From a virus: a DNA stretch of 55,985 nucleotides. The stretch's first letter is position 1, and each line of letters opens with the position of its first letter. The notes below the pieces were generated by a model that saw only the letters and a program-made list of their open reading frames with translations, was not told where the DNA came from and ran no database searches. The stretch lies in IMG/VR virus record IMGVR_UViG_3300011116_000560, positions 1 to 55,985 of that record, one strand, 5' to 3'. Made by a program: the position numbers and the translations under genes. Below are positions 17,967 through 25,669 of this stretch, in pieces.

Positions 17967-17992
17967 AAGTAGGGGGCCTAAGCCCCCTACTT
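17967..17992 (-). promoter_or_regulatory. Intergenic hairpin 23 nt upstream of the 86-aa gene
   Basis: An 11-bp perfect stem (17967-17977 pairing with 17982-17992) encloses a four-base loop. In the direction of transcription it follows the stop of the 158-residue head-protein gene and precedes the next start by 22 bases. No run of four or more U follows, so it is not a classic intrinsic terminator. It could cap and stabilise the upstream mRNA, or be a processing site. Confidence 0.7.
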
Positions 17993-17997
17993 AGTAA

Positions 17998-18474
17998 TTA
18001 CGAACAGTCAACGCAGACCGCCCAGATGGTGACAACAGCGACATCAGCACCCGAAGTGTTGATGAGAATATCGATAGTATCCGCAGCCGAGTAGTACTTT
18101 CCACCGGTCAAACCGGTGACGGTGTTCGGCGTGGCTTCAGTAAGCGTGAGCGCCGAAGCAATACTGGCAACCGAGTTCAAGCTGAACGCGGTGAGATAGC
18201 CAGAGGTCGAGGTACCGTCGCCAACACCGATGGTGAGGGTAGCGCCTTCGGCAGTGGTACAGTCGGCACCAACGGCGAGAACGAGCGTTTTCGCCGGAAT
18301 GCTGAGAACCTGCAACACGTCGGTAGCAACAAGCGCGGCAGCGCCAGCAGCAGTACGAGCCGCAGCAATCGCAGCAAAGTCGATCTTAACAGCTTGACGG
18401 GACACTTTTTGACCGTTGTACCGCAGAGCAGACGAGCCCCGATTAAAGCCAAGCGTATCGGTATAGGTAGCCAT
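17998..18474 (-). CDS. Small head protein, possible capsid decoration protein (158 aa)
   Basis: A 158-residue protein rich in Ala, Thr and Val. It opens MATYTDTLGFNRGSSALRYN and continues with a beta-rich core containing LQVLSIPAKTLVLAVGADCT and GLTGGKYYSAADTIDILINT. This pattern (dependence on 'vlqvl.IPA.t.V..v...v.taeGatlT.diGdg') is typical of small phage head proteins encoded next to the major capsid protein. It could be a decoration or trimer-cap protein. Hairpins flank the gene on both sides, which may insulate its expression from the neighbours. Confidence 0.6.
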   Translation of the reverse strand: MATYTDTLGFNRGSSALRYNGQKVSRQAVKIDFAAIAAARTAAGAAALVATDVLQVLSIPAKTLVLAVGADCTTAEGATLTIGVGDGTSTSGYLTAFSLNSVASIASALTLTEATPNTVTGLTGGKYYSAADTIDILINTSGADVAVVTIWAVCVDCS

Positions 18475-18507
18475 AATGGCGTACTCCTAGCAGGAAAATG
18501 GAAGTTA

Positions 18508-18529
18508 AGTGGGGGCGTTAACCCCCACT
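18508..18529 (-). promoter_or_regulatory. Hairpin between major capsid and small head protein genes
   Basis: An 8-bp perfect stem (18508-18515 with 18522-18529, AGTGGGGG/CCCCCACT) with a six-base loop. It follows the capsid-gene stop and lies 33 bases before the ATG of the small head protein. The downstream strand lacks a U-tract, so it is more likely an mRNA stabiliser or partial terminator than a full stop. Confidence 0.65.
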
Positions 18530-18532
18530 GGA

Positions 18533-19438
18533 TTAGAGCGTGACTACCGCGACCGCGAGAGCTTCAGGCTTCACAACCTTATAGCCATACACCTGCAACC
18601 CACGAATGATGTTGCCAAAGGTGGATTCCGCCCGAAGGCTTTCCATCTCGGTCATCTGGGAAGCAAACGTAAAGCCCATCTTGTGACCAGCAATAACGCT
18701 AAATTTGCCGGACGACACGTTAAGATTGTGGCTGATGTAGACAGTGAAACGGTCGACCATACCAACGCGACCGTTACGCAGCGGACTGGTGCTATCGCCC
18801 GTGATGAGCGCGCTTTTCAGATCTGATGCTTTGAGGTAGCCAGCCATCTTCGCCGGGATAACAATAAAACGATCAGATTCCGGAGCATTAGCTTCATCAA
18901 GCGCGGTGCCAATGTCGATGATCGTGGTGACAACATTTGACGACGTGATCGCAATTGGCGAGCCAGACGAACCAAGGTTAAGATTGCCTGTGATACGGCC
19001 AGCGGAAGTGCCCTTGTTGTTAGCCGAAACATCCGGGAGGAGATCGGTTAGAACGCGTGCGTCGATGGCGAGCTTCATACGCTCAGAAGCATCCTTCGAC
19101 CACGTGTCCATCATATTAATATCGGTCTGCACCTTATCAACATCGTCCTCGATGCAAGCAAAGTACTCGCCTTTGTCAATAAGAAGCTGCAGTTTAGCTT
19201 TCTCTGGCTGTTCAACCGTCAGAGTCTGACCTTTGGTGTAGCTACGTACCGTAATGGTCGGAGTACCACGGATGTTAACCGTGTCGCCAAGGCTCTTGAT
19301 CTCACCCTCGTATGAAGTATTCGAGATAGCGGACAGAACCGAGGCGTCATAGAAGTTCTCGATCAGTTTACCCGACCAGATTTCAGGAATAAAATTCCCG
19401 CTGTAGGACGGATGACCGGGGGAGGTAGGATAAGCCAT
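18533..19438 (-). CDS. Major capsid protein (301 aa)
   Basis: The product begins MAYPTSPGHPSYSGNFIPEI and continues WSGKLIENFYDASVLSAISN, then GEIKSLGDTVNIRGTPTITV. This is the E-loop/N-arm region of an HK97-fold coat protein family common in environmental podoviruses. The middle contains 'DKGEYFACIEDDVDKVQTDI' and helices 'ASERMKLAIDARVLTDLLPD'; the C-terminal A-domain has DRFIVIPAKMAGYLKASDLK and a terminal VYGYKVVKPEALAVAVVTL. Length, position between scaffold and connector genes, and the small intergenic spacing all fit. It should be the most abundant virion protein. The preceding scaffold gene is only 17 bases away. Confidence 0.85.
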   Translation of the reverse strand: MAYPTSPGHPSYSGNFIPEIWSGKLIENFYDASVLSAISNTSYEGEIKSLGDTVNIRGTPTITVRSYTKGQTLTVEQPEKAKLQLLIDKGEYFACIEDDVDKVQTDINMMDTWSKDASERMKLAIDARVLTDLLPDVSANNKGTSAGRITGNLNLGSSGSPIAITSSNVVTTIIDIGTALDEANAPESDRFIVIPAKMAGYLKASDLKSALITGDSTSPLRNGRVGMVDRFTVYISHNLNVSSGKFSVIAGHKMGFTFASQMTEMESLRAESTFGNIIRGLQVYGYKVVKPEALAVAVVTL

Positions 19439-19455
19439 AGTAGAAGTTCCTTATT

Positions 19456-20502
19456 TTAACTGTTTGCGACTATGCGTCCATCCCGCTGCGCAGCGAAGAT
19501 GTCGCGTTCAATACGGTCACGCTCAGTTTCTTTCCCCTTATACTTCCCTTTGCGGACATCACTGTAGAAATCAGCGAGATCGGCTGGCGTATACGTGGCT
19601 GTTCTCTGGCCCGTAGGAGCGCCCGCACTACGTGAGCGACCGGGAGAAACCTGACGTTCCAGTTCTGAAGCGGACCGAGTGGATTGAGCACTGGCTTGAG
19701 CACCGTTGGCTGCTCCACCACTCGAACCATACATGTTGAAAATGGATATCACGCGATTAGGGTCCAGCTGTTTCTGGGCCTGATCTAGATACGCTTGCCG
19801 TGTGTTTCCGGTAAGTGGGTCAATGTCCAACAACCATGCTTGAAAGTTTGGATTGTTGTTGATCTTTTGCCAATCCGGAATACGTTCCGAAAGCGCCATC
19901 CAGAACCGTTCCTCAGTGCTTTGGGCTTGCTGTTGAGCAACCCGCTGAACCTGCGGAACGACCGAGTTGATATTGTTCATCGCACCACCGAGGGCCGATT
20001 CCAATTCTGAAATCTTGTTCAGAAGCGGATATAGCTCCTCACGGGACACCTTGCGCATCACATCTAGCGATTCACCATACTCGGTCTTGTCCGTATCGGA
20101 AACCAAGTCCAAAGACTGAGGACGTTGATTGCCTTGTGGCCTAGGAGCGGCAGGTGGGGCACTAGATATCGAAGCAATAAGCTGTTCCAGATGCGCTGTA
20201 CGAGCGGCTGAGTCGCGCAACTGCGCTTGCATCCGCCCCATGTCAGCATTGTACATTCCCTGAAGCGTACGCCATTTCTGGGCATACGTGTCAGAGTTAG
20301 GATCGTCGTCCAAAACGCGCGGCTCTACGATTTCGGACGAAGCAGGCGTAACACTGTCGGCAGAAGTTGTATCACCTACAATAGGATTACTGTTAGAATC
20401 GGATTTGGCGGGCACGGTGCCGCCTTCCTCATCAGCATTAATCTGTTTGTATAGTTCGCGGACTGCCTCAGACTGTTTACGAATCTGCTCTGGTACTGCC
20501 AT
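19456..20502 (-). CDS. Scaffolding protein (348 aa)
   Basis: A 348-residue acidic, Gln/Ser-rich, mostly helical protein. It starts MAVPEQIRKQSEAVRELYKQ and has a Ser/Asp/Val-rich disordered segment (about 30-80). Coiled-coil stretches follow around 'GRMQAQLRDSAARTAHLEQL'. The C-terminal region is Arg/Lys-rich and ends with a run of basic residues near 'YKGKETERDRIERDIFAAQR'. The N-terminal 'VPE.IR.QSEAV.elY' motif and the basic C-terminus are typical of podovirus scaffolds that bind coat subunits. It lies directly upstream of the major capsid protein, as in most HK97-fold phages. Confidence 0.75.
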   Translation of the reverse strand: MAVPEQIRKQSEAVRELYKQINADEEGGTVPAKSDSNSNPIVGDTTSADSVTPASSEIVEPRVLDDDPNSDTYAQKWRTLQGMYNADMGRMQAQLRDSAARTAHLEQLIASISSAPPAAPRPQGNQRPQSLDLVSDTDKTEYGESLDVMRKVSREELYPLLNKISELESALGGAMNNINSVVPQVQRVAQQQAQSTEERFWMALSERIPDWQKINNNPNFQAWLLDIDPLTGNTRQAYLDQAQKQLDPNRVISIFNMYGSSGGAANGAQASAQSTRSASELERQVSPGRSRSAGAPTGQRTATYTPADLADFYSDVRKGKYKGKETERDRIERDIFAAQRDGRIVANS

Positions 20503-20774
20503 TATACGCTCCCCCCGGGTGTGCGTTCAGATGAAGACAGCTTTCCATTACCGTTCTGGTAAGGCTTTGCTGCTAATTCAGGAGCTGCTGAGATGAACCT
20601 ATAAAGCTCACCTAATACCTGACACCGCCCCTGTGCGAGTGCCGGGTTACTTATTGCCTGCGGTAGTTGTTCAAGCTCATGCATGTACGCTGTGCGTAGG
20701 AAATCCATAAACTCTGGATTCCTCTTGGCCACAATCGCCATGGCTTCAACAACTTTGGGTGATGGCCGGATCAT
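20502..20774 (-). CDS. Small head-cluster protein (90 aa)
   Basis: A 90-residue helical protein beginning MIRPSPKVVEAMAIVAKRNP with a 'LAQGRCQVLGELYRFISAAP' segment. Small proteins with the 'G.aq.L.el...i..a' pattern are encoded between portal and scaffold in related podoviruses. Function is unknown to me; head assembly is likely from context. It overlaps the portal stop and the scaffold start by one to four bases. Confidence 0.6.
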   Translation of the reverse strand: MIRPSPKVVEAMAIVAKRNPEFMDFLRTAYMHELEQLPQAISNPALAQGRCQVLGELYRFISAAPELAAKPYQNGNGKLSSSERTPGGSV

Positions 20775-22861
20775 GGCTGACCGCTCACCGCGCTGGACAC
20801 TACGTTACCTTCTTGCCCGCCTTTTGGCGAACCATCGGGGAACGTAGGTGTGGACGACGGAGCAGCGTTAGGCGCTCCGTGTGAAAGTTGTAGCCCGCCG
20901 GGAGGCTGCTCTTGCGGCATAGGCGGTTTCTGCTGTTGCACCCATGCGTCTAAAGCTGCCTTCTCACGCGTTGGCACAATTTCCTCAGACGGAAGCTGCA
21001 AGCTCTTGGATACTTCGCGTAGTATCGCTGCACGACCGCTGCGGCCCATAATTTCAGCGTCGATTGGGTTAGCCGTCGCGGTCAAGAATTCAACACGGCG
21101 GGCGTTCATCTGCTCCTTCATTGCCAAGTTAGCAGCGCCACGCGGTACGATATTAATATCACCCTTAATTTTTTCATCCGGATCATAGCGCATATTGTAA
21201 ATAAATTGCCGCCTGATGATAGGCTTTATTGTGTCGGCATCGATGTACATGACGACCTGACGAATGCCCTTGCCCGCAGACCCCATCAACATCGATAGAC
21301 CAGATGAGGTACGACCAGCGCCATGCACGTTAGTGTCGCCGTACAGATATGCAGGAATACCGGAATGGTCATCCGCCATACGAGCAAACCGCTCGTACAC
21401 GGCTATAAGCTGAGACGAATTATCGTTTGGCTGATTGAACCGCACCGCAGGAGCACTAGACCCGGCAGGATCATTAGTTACCTGCCAAATCTTCCACGGG
21501 TGCATTTGCGTAATGTCTTCATTAGGCGGCAAGCGCTCAAGGTTAACTTCCACCTGAGGACCAGATGCAATTCCCATGTTGTTAACCAAAGCGCGTACAG
21601 CCGCGTTACACACGTTCTGTACGTCTTCGATAATCTCAGGGATACCCTTTCCCCAAAACGCGCCGGGGCACTTGATAAACGAAGTCTTAGAATACGGCTT
21701 CTCACCCAGCGGATCATAGTTAAGCTCTGCCTTAATTATATAGTTACCAATTAGCCAAACATTGGCGTCGTACTCTTGCGCTTCGTCGGGTATTTCCTGT
21801 TCGGTCATGCCCCATTCGCGCAGCATCTTGCCAGATATTTTACCCCAGAATTCAAGTGCGTCAAACATATCTGTCGGGCGCAGCACAGCGTTAAACTTAC
21901 GCTCTTCCTGCTCCTTGGCATACATCTGAAAACTGGAAACCCATGAATTGCTTGTACTGCCCTGATCCAGAACGGTACGGACGGCATCCTCGTTATAGCC
22001 CGGTACGCCTATCAAATCGGCCAATTGTGTACGCGTCATCGGATGATGCTGAAATAAATAACCCTCGTTAAGAGTAGTAATCCCGGGTTCTGGATAGATG
22101 CGGAACGGATCAACGCGCTCAAACTCAGGCGCAATCACATCAGTCGGTTCTGCAATAGTAGCACCATTCTCGTCTTTACCCCACCCAAGCACACGTTGGC
22201 GGCGTATGACCGGGCCTTTAATGAATGCCGCCGGGAACGTAACCAAGTCTGTGATAAAGTCAGTAAACGCCTGATCCCAGCCGCCCTGCGCAAACTGATC
22301 CGCAATCTTTTCCTTCATCAGATCGGCGCGATCCTGTGCTTCTTGCAACTGCTTGAAGCGATACTGCTGCTGAAGAAATTCCTTTATTTCGCCCATATGC
22401 TCCGGCGTCGGAGCCTGACCAGTGTGCTCGGCAAACTGCATCACCATGGCCGCAACGGCTTGCTGTACTTGTGCGAGCAGTTCTGGAACCAGATCAGGGA
22501 TTGGCGTTGGGTCAATAGTCCACGGCGGGGTGCCGCTATCTAAAAGAATATCGCGCAACCAACTCTCAGCTGCGCGACACTTGACCTCGGTAATCATCAT
22601 GTAGACTTCAGCGCCGCCTTGCTTGCGGATAGCTGAAAGCTTATCTGCTTCATACTCGCCGTTGCGCTGCCGCATAGCGCGTAACATAATATACTCAATG
22701 GGCTGCTTAGCCCGTCTTGCTGCTTCCCAGCATAGTTTCAAGTGAGCTGCGATGCCCAGCATGAGAGGCGTGTTGTTCTTTTCGTCAGCCGCTTGCTTAG
22801 CCGCCGCTTGCTTATCAAGCTCGGAATTGCTCACGACACGAAGAAGGGACAGACCTGCCAT
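20771..22861 (-). CDS. Portal protein (696 aa)
   Basis: A 696-residue protein of the long portal type. Recognisable segments are 'VKCRAAESWLRDILLDSGTP' with PWTIDPTPIPDLVPE (the wing start), 'DQAFTDFITDLVTFPAAFIK'-like helices, and 'PSFIKCPGAFWGKGIPEII'-like core text. Others are the 'SSGLSMLMGSAGKGIRQVVM' stretch and the long crown helices 'EQMNARRVEFLTATANPIDA'. The Pro/Gly/Gln-rich C-terminus ends in GQEGNVVSSAVSGQP. It forms the dodecameric DNA channel and motor docking site. Upstream lie the small YAxGG proteins and the large terminase. The start is in a TAAATAAATG junction with the preceding stop. Confidence 0.85.
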   Translation of the reverse strand: MAGLSLLRVVSNSELDKQAAAKQAADEKNNTPLMLGIAAHLKLCWEAARRAKQPIEYIMLRAMRQRNGEYEADKLSAIRKQGGAEVYMMITEVKCRAAESWLRDILLDSGTPPWTIDPTPIPDLVPELLAQVQQAVAAMVMQFAEHTGQAPTPEHMGEIKEFLQQQYRFKQLQEAQDRADLMKEKIADQFAQGGWDQAFTDFITDLVTFPAAFIKGPVIRRQRVLGWGKDENGATIAEPTDVIAPEFERVDPFRIYPEPGITTLNEGYLFQHHPMTRTQLADLIGVPGYNEDAVRTVLDQGSTSNSWVSSFQMYAKEQEERKFNAVLRPTDMFDALEFWGKISGKMLREWGMTEQEIPDEAQEYDANVWLIGNYIIKAELNYDPLGEKPYSKTSFIKCPGAFWGKGIPEIIEDVQNVCNAAVRALVNNMGIASGPQVEVNLERLPPNEDITQMHPWKIWQVTNDPAGSSAPAVRFNQPNDNSSQLIAVYERFARMADDHSGIPAYLYGDTNVHGAGRTSSGLSMLMGSAGKGIRQVVMYIDADTIKPIIRRQFIYNMRYDPDEKIKGDINIVPRGAANLAMKEQMNARRVEFLTATANPIDAEIMGRSGRAAILREVSKSLQLPSEEIVPTREKAALDAWVQQQKPPMPQEQPPGGLQLSHGAPNAAPSSTPTFPDGSPKGGQEGNVVSSAVSGQP

Positions 22862-22865
22862 TTAT

Positions 22866-23078
22866 TTAGCGACCCGTCATCTTGTAAGGCTTACCGCCTT
22901 TAGCATAACCCTTGTTCTTGCTGGCTTTTACCGACCCGCCCATGGCATATCCTTCGCCCGGCTCCATGCCTTCGCTGGCTTCCTTAGCCTTGCTTTCGGC
23001 CTTCTCATGAGCAGGGCCTTCGGAATCCGTCATACTCAGTTTTGGATTAGATGATTTAAACGAGTATTGTTTTGCCAT
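22866..23078 (-). CDS. Small basic YAxGG-motif protein (70 aa)
   Basis: A 70-residue Lys/Gly/Ala-rich protein beginning MAKQYSFKSSNPKLSMTDSE. It contains 'GYAMGGSVKASKNKGYAKGG' and ends KPYKMTGR. The YAxGG repeats match those in the neighbouring 94-residue gene and in the 264-residue virion protein. The next gene shares the 'DGKPYKM' signature. It lies between portal and terminase in an abutting row of three short genes. The protein is likely a virion or head-cluster component. I cannot assign a function. Confidence 0.55.
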   Translation of the reverse strand: MAKQYSFKSSNPKLSMTDSEGPAHEKAESKAKEASEGMEPGEGYAMGGSVKASKNKGYAKGGKPYKMTGR

Positions 23079-23363
23079 TTATTTTACAATCCGTTGTGGG
23101 GCATCAGAGCCCGGCCTAGGGACAGCATCGGAGATACTGAGAGCTTCATCTGCTTGCCGCTCTTGGTTCATCTTGTAAGGCTTACCATCTCGAGAGATGT
23201 ATTTTGACGATCTATCGTCGTCGGCAAACTCACGTTCCATTGTCTTTTTGGCTTCGGCCAACAAAGCTGGAACCTCGCCGCCCTCGGCATAGCCCTTACC
23301 CTGCTGCGGTCCGTGGACCGGCAGGTAACAACGATACGAACCCTTGGTTTGCGGTATTTTCAT
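23079..23363 (-). CDS. Small YAxGG-motif protein (94 aa)
   Basis: A 94-residue charged protein with KGYAEGGEVPALLAEAKKTM near residue 23 and 'SRDGKPYKMNQERQADEALS' in the second half. It shares the YAxGG element and the KPYKM motif with the downstream 70-residue gene. This suggests a common ancestor or a shared binding role. The gene abuts both neighbours with no gap. It may attach to the capsid or portal, but this is inference. No catalytic motif is seen. Confidence 0.5.
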   Translation of the reverse strand: MKIPQTKGSYRCYLPVHGPQQGKGYAEGGEVPALLAEAKKTMEREFADDDRSSKYISRDGKPYKMNQERQADEALSISDAVPRPGSDAPQRIVK

Positions 23364-23648
23364 CTAACACTTCCATGCCCGGAGTGATTTGTTTATGCGC
23401 GAGTTTGGATCGTGAGCCGTCGCGGCGCTGGTTAGCTTCTTCTTCATGCCTTCCATTCTCGCGCAAAATGAATCCCGCCGAGACCCGCCTTCCGGCTGCG
23501 GGCGCTTAAGTGTCCCGCCGGTTTCCTCATGGTACGACCGCCGACCCTTTTCGTTCAGGCCCCCATTGGGGTTCTTACCCTCGGCGCGTTGCCACGCTGG
23601 TGTGCCACTTGTCGCTTTCCGCGAACCTCTCGCGTCTTTAGTTTTCAT
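23364..23648 (-). CDS. Small basic 'GLNxKGR' family protein (94 aa)
   Basis: A 94-residue basic protein with 'PAWQRAEGKNPNGGLNEKGR', then RSYHEETGGTLKRPQPEGGS, RRDSFCARMEGMKKKLT and a C-terminal RINKSLRAWKC. The WxRxEGKNPxGGLNxKGRxSY...TGG.LK.P....RR.SFCARM pattern is one I recognise from many environmental phages (possibly the family catalogued as DUF6321, unverified). No function is established to my knowledge. It may bind nucleic acid, judging from the high Arg/Lys and conserved Gly. It lies next to the large terminase, so a packaging-associated role is plausible. Confidence 0.6.
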   Translation of the reverse strand: MKTKDARGSRKATSGTPAWQRAEGKNPNGGLNEKGRRSYHEETGGTLKRPQPEGGSRRDSFCARMEGMKKKLTSAATAHDPNSRINKSLRAWKC

Positions 23649-23663
23649 GGTGATTTCTTTCTA

Positions 23664-25052
23664 TCACGTCCAACCCATTGCTGCAACTGGGCGGATTTCA
23701 CGCTTGGCTGCGACTAACGACCCAGCTGAGGCGCTGGCAATGTGAAGGCATAGGTACTGCAGGGCCTCGGCCACGTGGGACGCCTTGTTCTTGTCGATGT
23801 CGCCGTCTCCCTTGGGTTTGTAGCGATACCCCCCCATCATCGCCGCTTTAAGCTGCGTGCATCCGGGGTCCAGCAGGAACGCTGGCTCTCCGTCGACCTG
23901 CCGCATAAGGAACTCGTCGACTGCGTTAATCCGGGCCGACACGGAGTTAGTTCTAGCAGGCATAACCCGCATTCCCTCGGCCTTGATGATATCTACCGCA
24001 CTGCGTTCGTCGGTCTGTGCCCGCTGGACACCGGCGGGGTCGACCACCACGAGGATGGGCGCACCGGCGAACCGCTCGAACAGCAGCGGCTTGAGCATGG
24101 TGCGTACAAACCGTTGTACCCCCATGTCAAAGCTGACGCACTCGGCGTAGACCAATGCCCGGCCACGCGGGTCAAGCTGGCCTATGACGGCAGCGGGAGT
24201 GAGGCCGAGGTCCATTCCGACAACAATGGGACGGATGCCGTTATTGATGTGGCGTAGTTTTTGCCGCGCCATATGGTAGTCTGGTTTGAAATATTTATAA
24301 ACGGGCATACCGGCGAGGCTAAGTCCGTACTCACCGTCGATGTAAACGCGTATGTATTCTTCGCTTCTTCCCTGAGTATCGTAGTATCCATCGGGTAGAT
24401 TATCGATATTCTCAGCACTCTGGCTGCGTCCTGAGGGCTGCTTGAACACCGCCCATCCATTGTCATTGGCGCTCACTCCGTCAATTGAGCTGAGATGTTC
24501 GAGCTGGTAGTACCACCACGTATCCATGGTGGGCGGGTTGGTGTCCCCCCACATGCCGTACCACGTCGGCCCACCGTCCTTGGCAGATGGAAAACGTCCT
24601 ATGCGCTTGGACATAGCGTCAATGATGTCAGGGTGGATGTCGCGGCACTCATTGAACCACGCGCCTGTCAGTTCGAGCGAGTTGAGGTTGGCCACGTCGT
24701 CGCTATCGTCCAGCGCTCTGAACATGATCTCGGACTCGACGTCACCCACCTTGAACAGATAGGTCTTGGTGGTGCGCATGAACTGGCCACACGCCCCCGG
24801 AGGGAACCAGTCGAGGAAAGTCTTGATGGTCGTATCCTGCAGCTGCCGAGCCGTTTCGCGGACGACCGCGAATCGCGTCTTGCGTATGCCGTTGGCGGAC
24901 GGCTCCTGCTGACTAGCCCGGCGTACGATCTCGAAGCTGCACCCCACCGACTTGCCGCTGCCGACCGGCCCCATGACGACCCTCATGCGGCTATCGTCCT
25001 CCATGAAGCGGAGGACGACCGGAGGCGGGGTGTAGTCAATCTCTAGTGCCAT
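23664..25052 (-). CDS. terL: Terminase large subunit (462 aa)
   Basis: The packaging motor ATPase-nuclease. Walker A GPVGSGKS is at residues 28-35. A Walker B-like segment LTGAWFNE ends in the catalytic Glu at about 135. The 'KYQ'-type adenine motif is less clear. The RNase H-like nuclease domain begins around residue 275 with IVVGMDLGLTPAAVIGQ (D281) and has VVVDPAG (D338). A C-terminal 'ASHVAEALQYLCLHIAS' supplies the last acidic position as Glu. Length (462) is normal for podovirus terminases. The small terminase gene lies just upstream. The packaging strategy (cos, pac or repeat) cannot be read directly. Confidence 0.9.
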   Translation of the reverse strand: MALEIDYTPPPVVLRFMEDDSRMRVVMGPVGSGKSVGCSFEIVRRASQQEPSANGIRKTRFAVVRETARQLQDTTIKTFLDWFPPGACGQFMRTTKTYLFKVGDVESEIMFRALDDSDDVANLNSLELTGAWFNECRDIHPDIIDAMSKRIGRFPSAKDGGPTWYGMWGDTNPPTMDTWWYYQLEHLSSIDGVSANDNGWAVFKQPSGRSQSAENIDNLPDGYYDTQGRSEEYIRVYIDGEYGLSLAGMPVYKYFKPDYHMARQKLRHINNGIRPIVVGMDLGLTPAAVIGQLDPRGRALVYAECVSFDMGVQRFVRTMLKPLLFERFAGAPILVVVDPAGVQRAQTDERSAVDIIKAEGMRVMPARTNSVSARINAVDEFLMRQVDGEPAFLLDPGCTQLKAAMMGGYRYKPKGDGDIDKNKASHVAEALQYLCLHIASASAGSLVAAKREIRPVAAMGWT

Positions 25053-25056
25053 TGAA

Positions 25057-25194
25057 TCAATGCCATGTGTAATTACCGGGCGGGTGGAAAATCTCTATAG
25101 TGTACGTATCGTCCACTTCCCGGGTGGTCCGGTAGGACACGTAGTGGCTGGCCAGCCCGTCCTCAATGGCCTTGACGTTAAGCGGAGCTGTCAA
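25057..25194 (-). CDS. Possible 45-aa protein between small and large terminase
   Basis: A reading frame overlaps the end of the small terminase gene and ends 5 bases before the large terminase start. The most credible start is TTG at 25194 with an AAGG-like site upstream, giving MTAPLNVKAIEDGLASHYVS and ending in FHPPGNYTWH. A longer frame opens at an ATG inside the small terminase gene, but would then overlap it by more than 100 bases. The 'Y..sYRTtrEvDdtYtieiF' pattern looks protein-like. It is a small gene or leader; whether it is expressed is not decided. Confidence 0.4.
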   Translation of the reverse strand: MTAPLNVKAIEDGLASHYVSYRTTREVDDTYTIEIFHPPGNYTWH

Positions 25195-25630
25195 GCCTTG
25201 CAGGATACGCGTCGATGAGCTTGGCTGAGGACTCACTCGCGCCAAGATTAATCGTGATTTTAACCCCGCCACCCGCATCCCCTGTCTGTGCACCATCTTT
25301 TGGCTCCAACCCAGCCCACTTGACGGTTGATTTAATGAGATCGGCTTTTACCGTGGGGCTTACTTCTGGGGCGTGGATTAACTTCCACGAAGTTAGAAGC
25401 AGCTCCTCGGCCTGCGCTCTGGCTTTGAGCCGAAACGTCAGGCCACGCTCATGGATTTCGTCACGGTAATTTGCCACCTGCTTGAGGAACACGCTGTCGC
25501 CGTTGAGCGCCAACAGGTCCACCGTGGTGATGCGGTGCTTGTCCAGCAGGTCGTTTAGCTCGTCCCCGCTGCCTTCGAGGCGCAGGGCGATATCAAACGC
25601 CAGTTTGTCAGACCACTTGGAGTTATCCAT
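25178..25630 (-). CDS. terS: Terminase small subunit (150 aa)
   Basis: A 150-residue helical protein with 'FRLKARAQAEELLLTSWKLI' and TVKADLIKSTVKWAGLEPKD near the middle, then a Gly-rich linker and short beta tail (VKITINLG). This pattern, an N-terminal helical DNA-binding part and a central 'F..K...qAee.l...w..ih....s...kad.ik..vkwagLepk', is typical of phage small terminases next to a large subunit. It should form a ring that binds the packaging site. The stop is 125 bases from the large terminase start. Confidence 0.65.
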   Translation of the reverse strand: MDNSKWSDKLAFDIALRLEGSGDELNDLLDKHRITTVDLLALNGDSVFLKQVANYRDEIHERGLTFRLKARAQAEELLLTSWKLIHAPEVSPTVKADLIKSTVKWAGLEPKDGAQTGDAGGGVKITINLGASESSAKLIDAYPARLDSSA

Positions 25631-25669
25631 GGAAGGTGAGCCTACAGTATGTGGTGGGTATAAGGCAAC

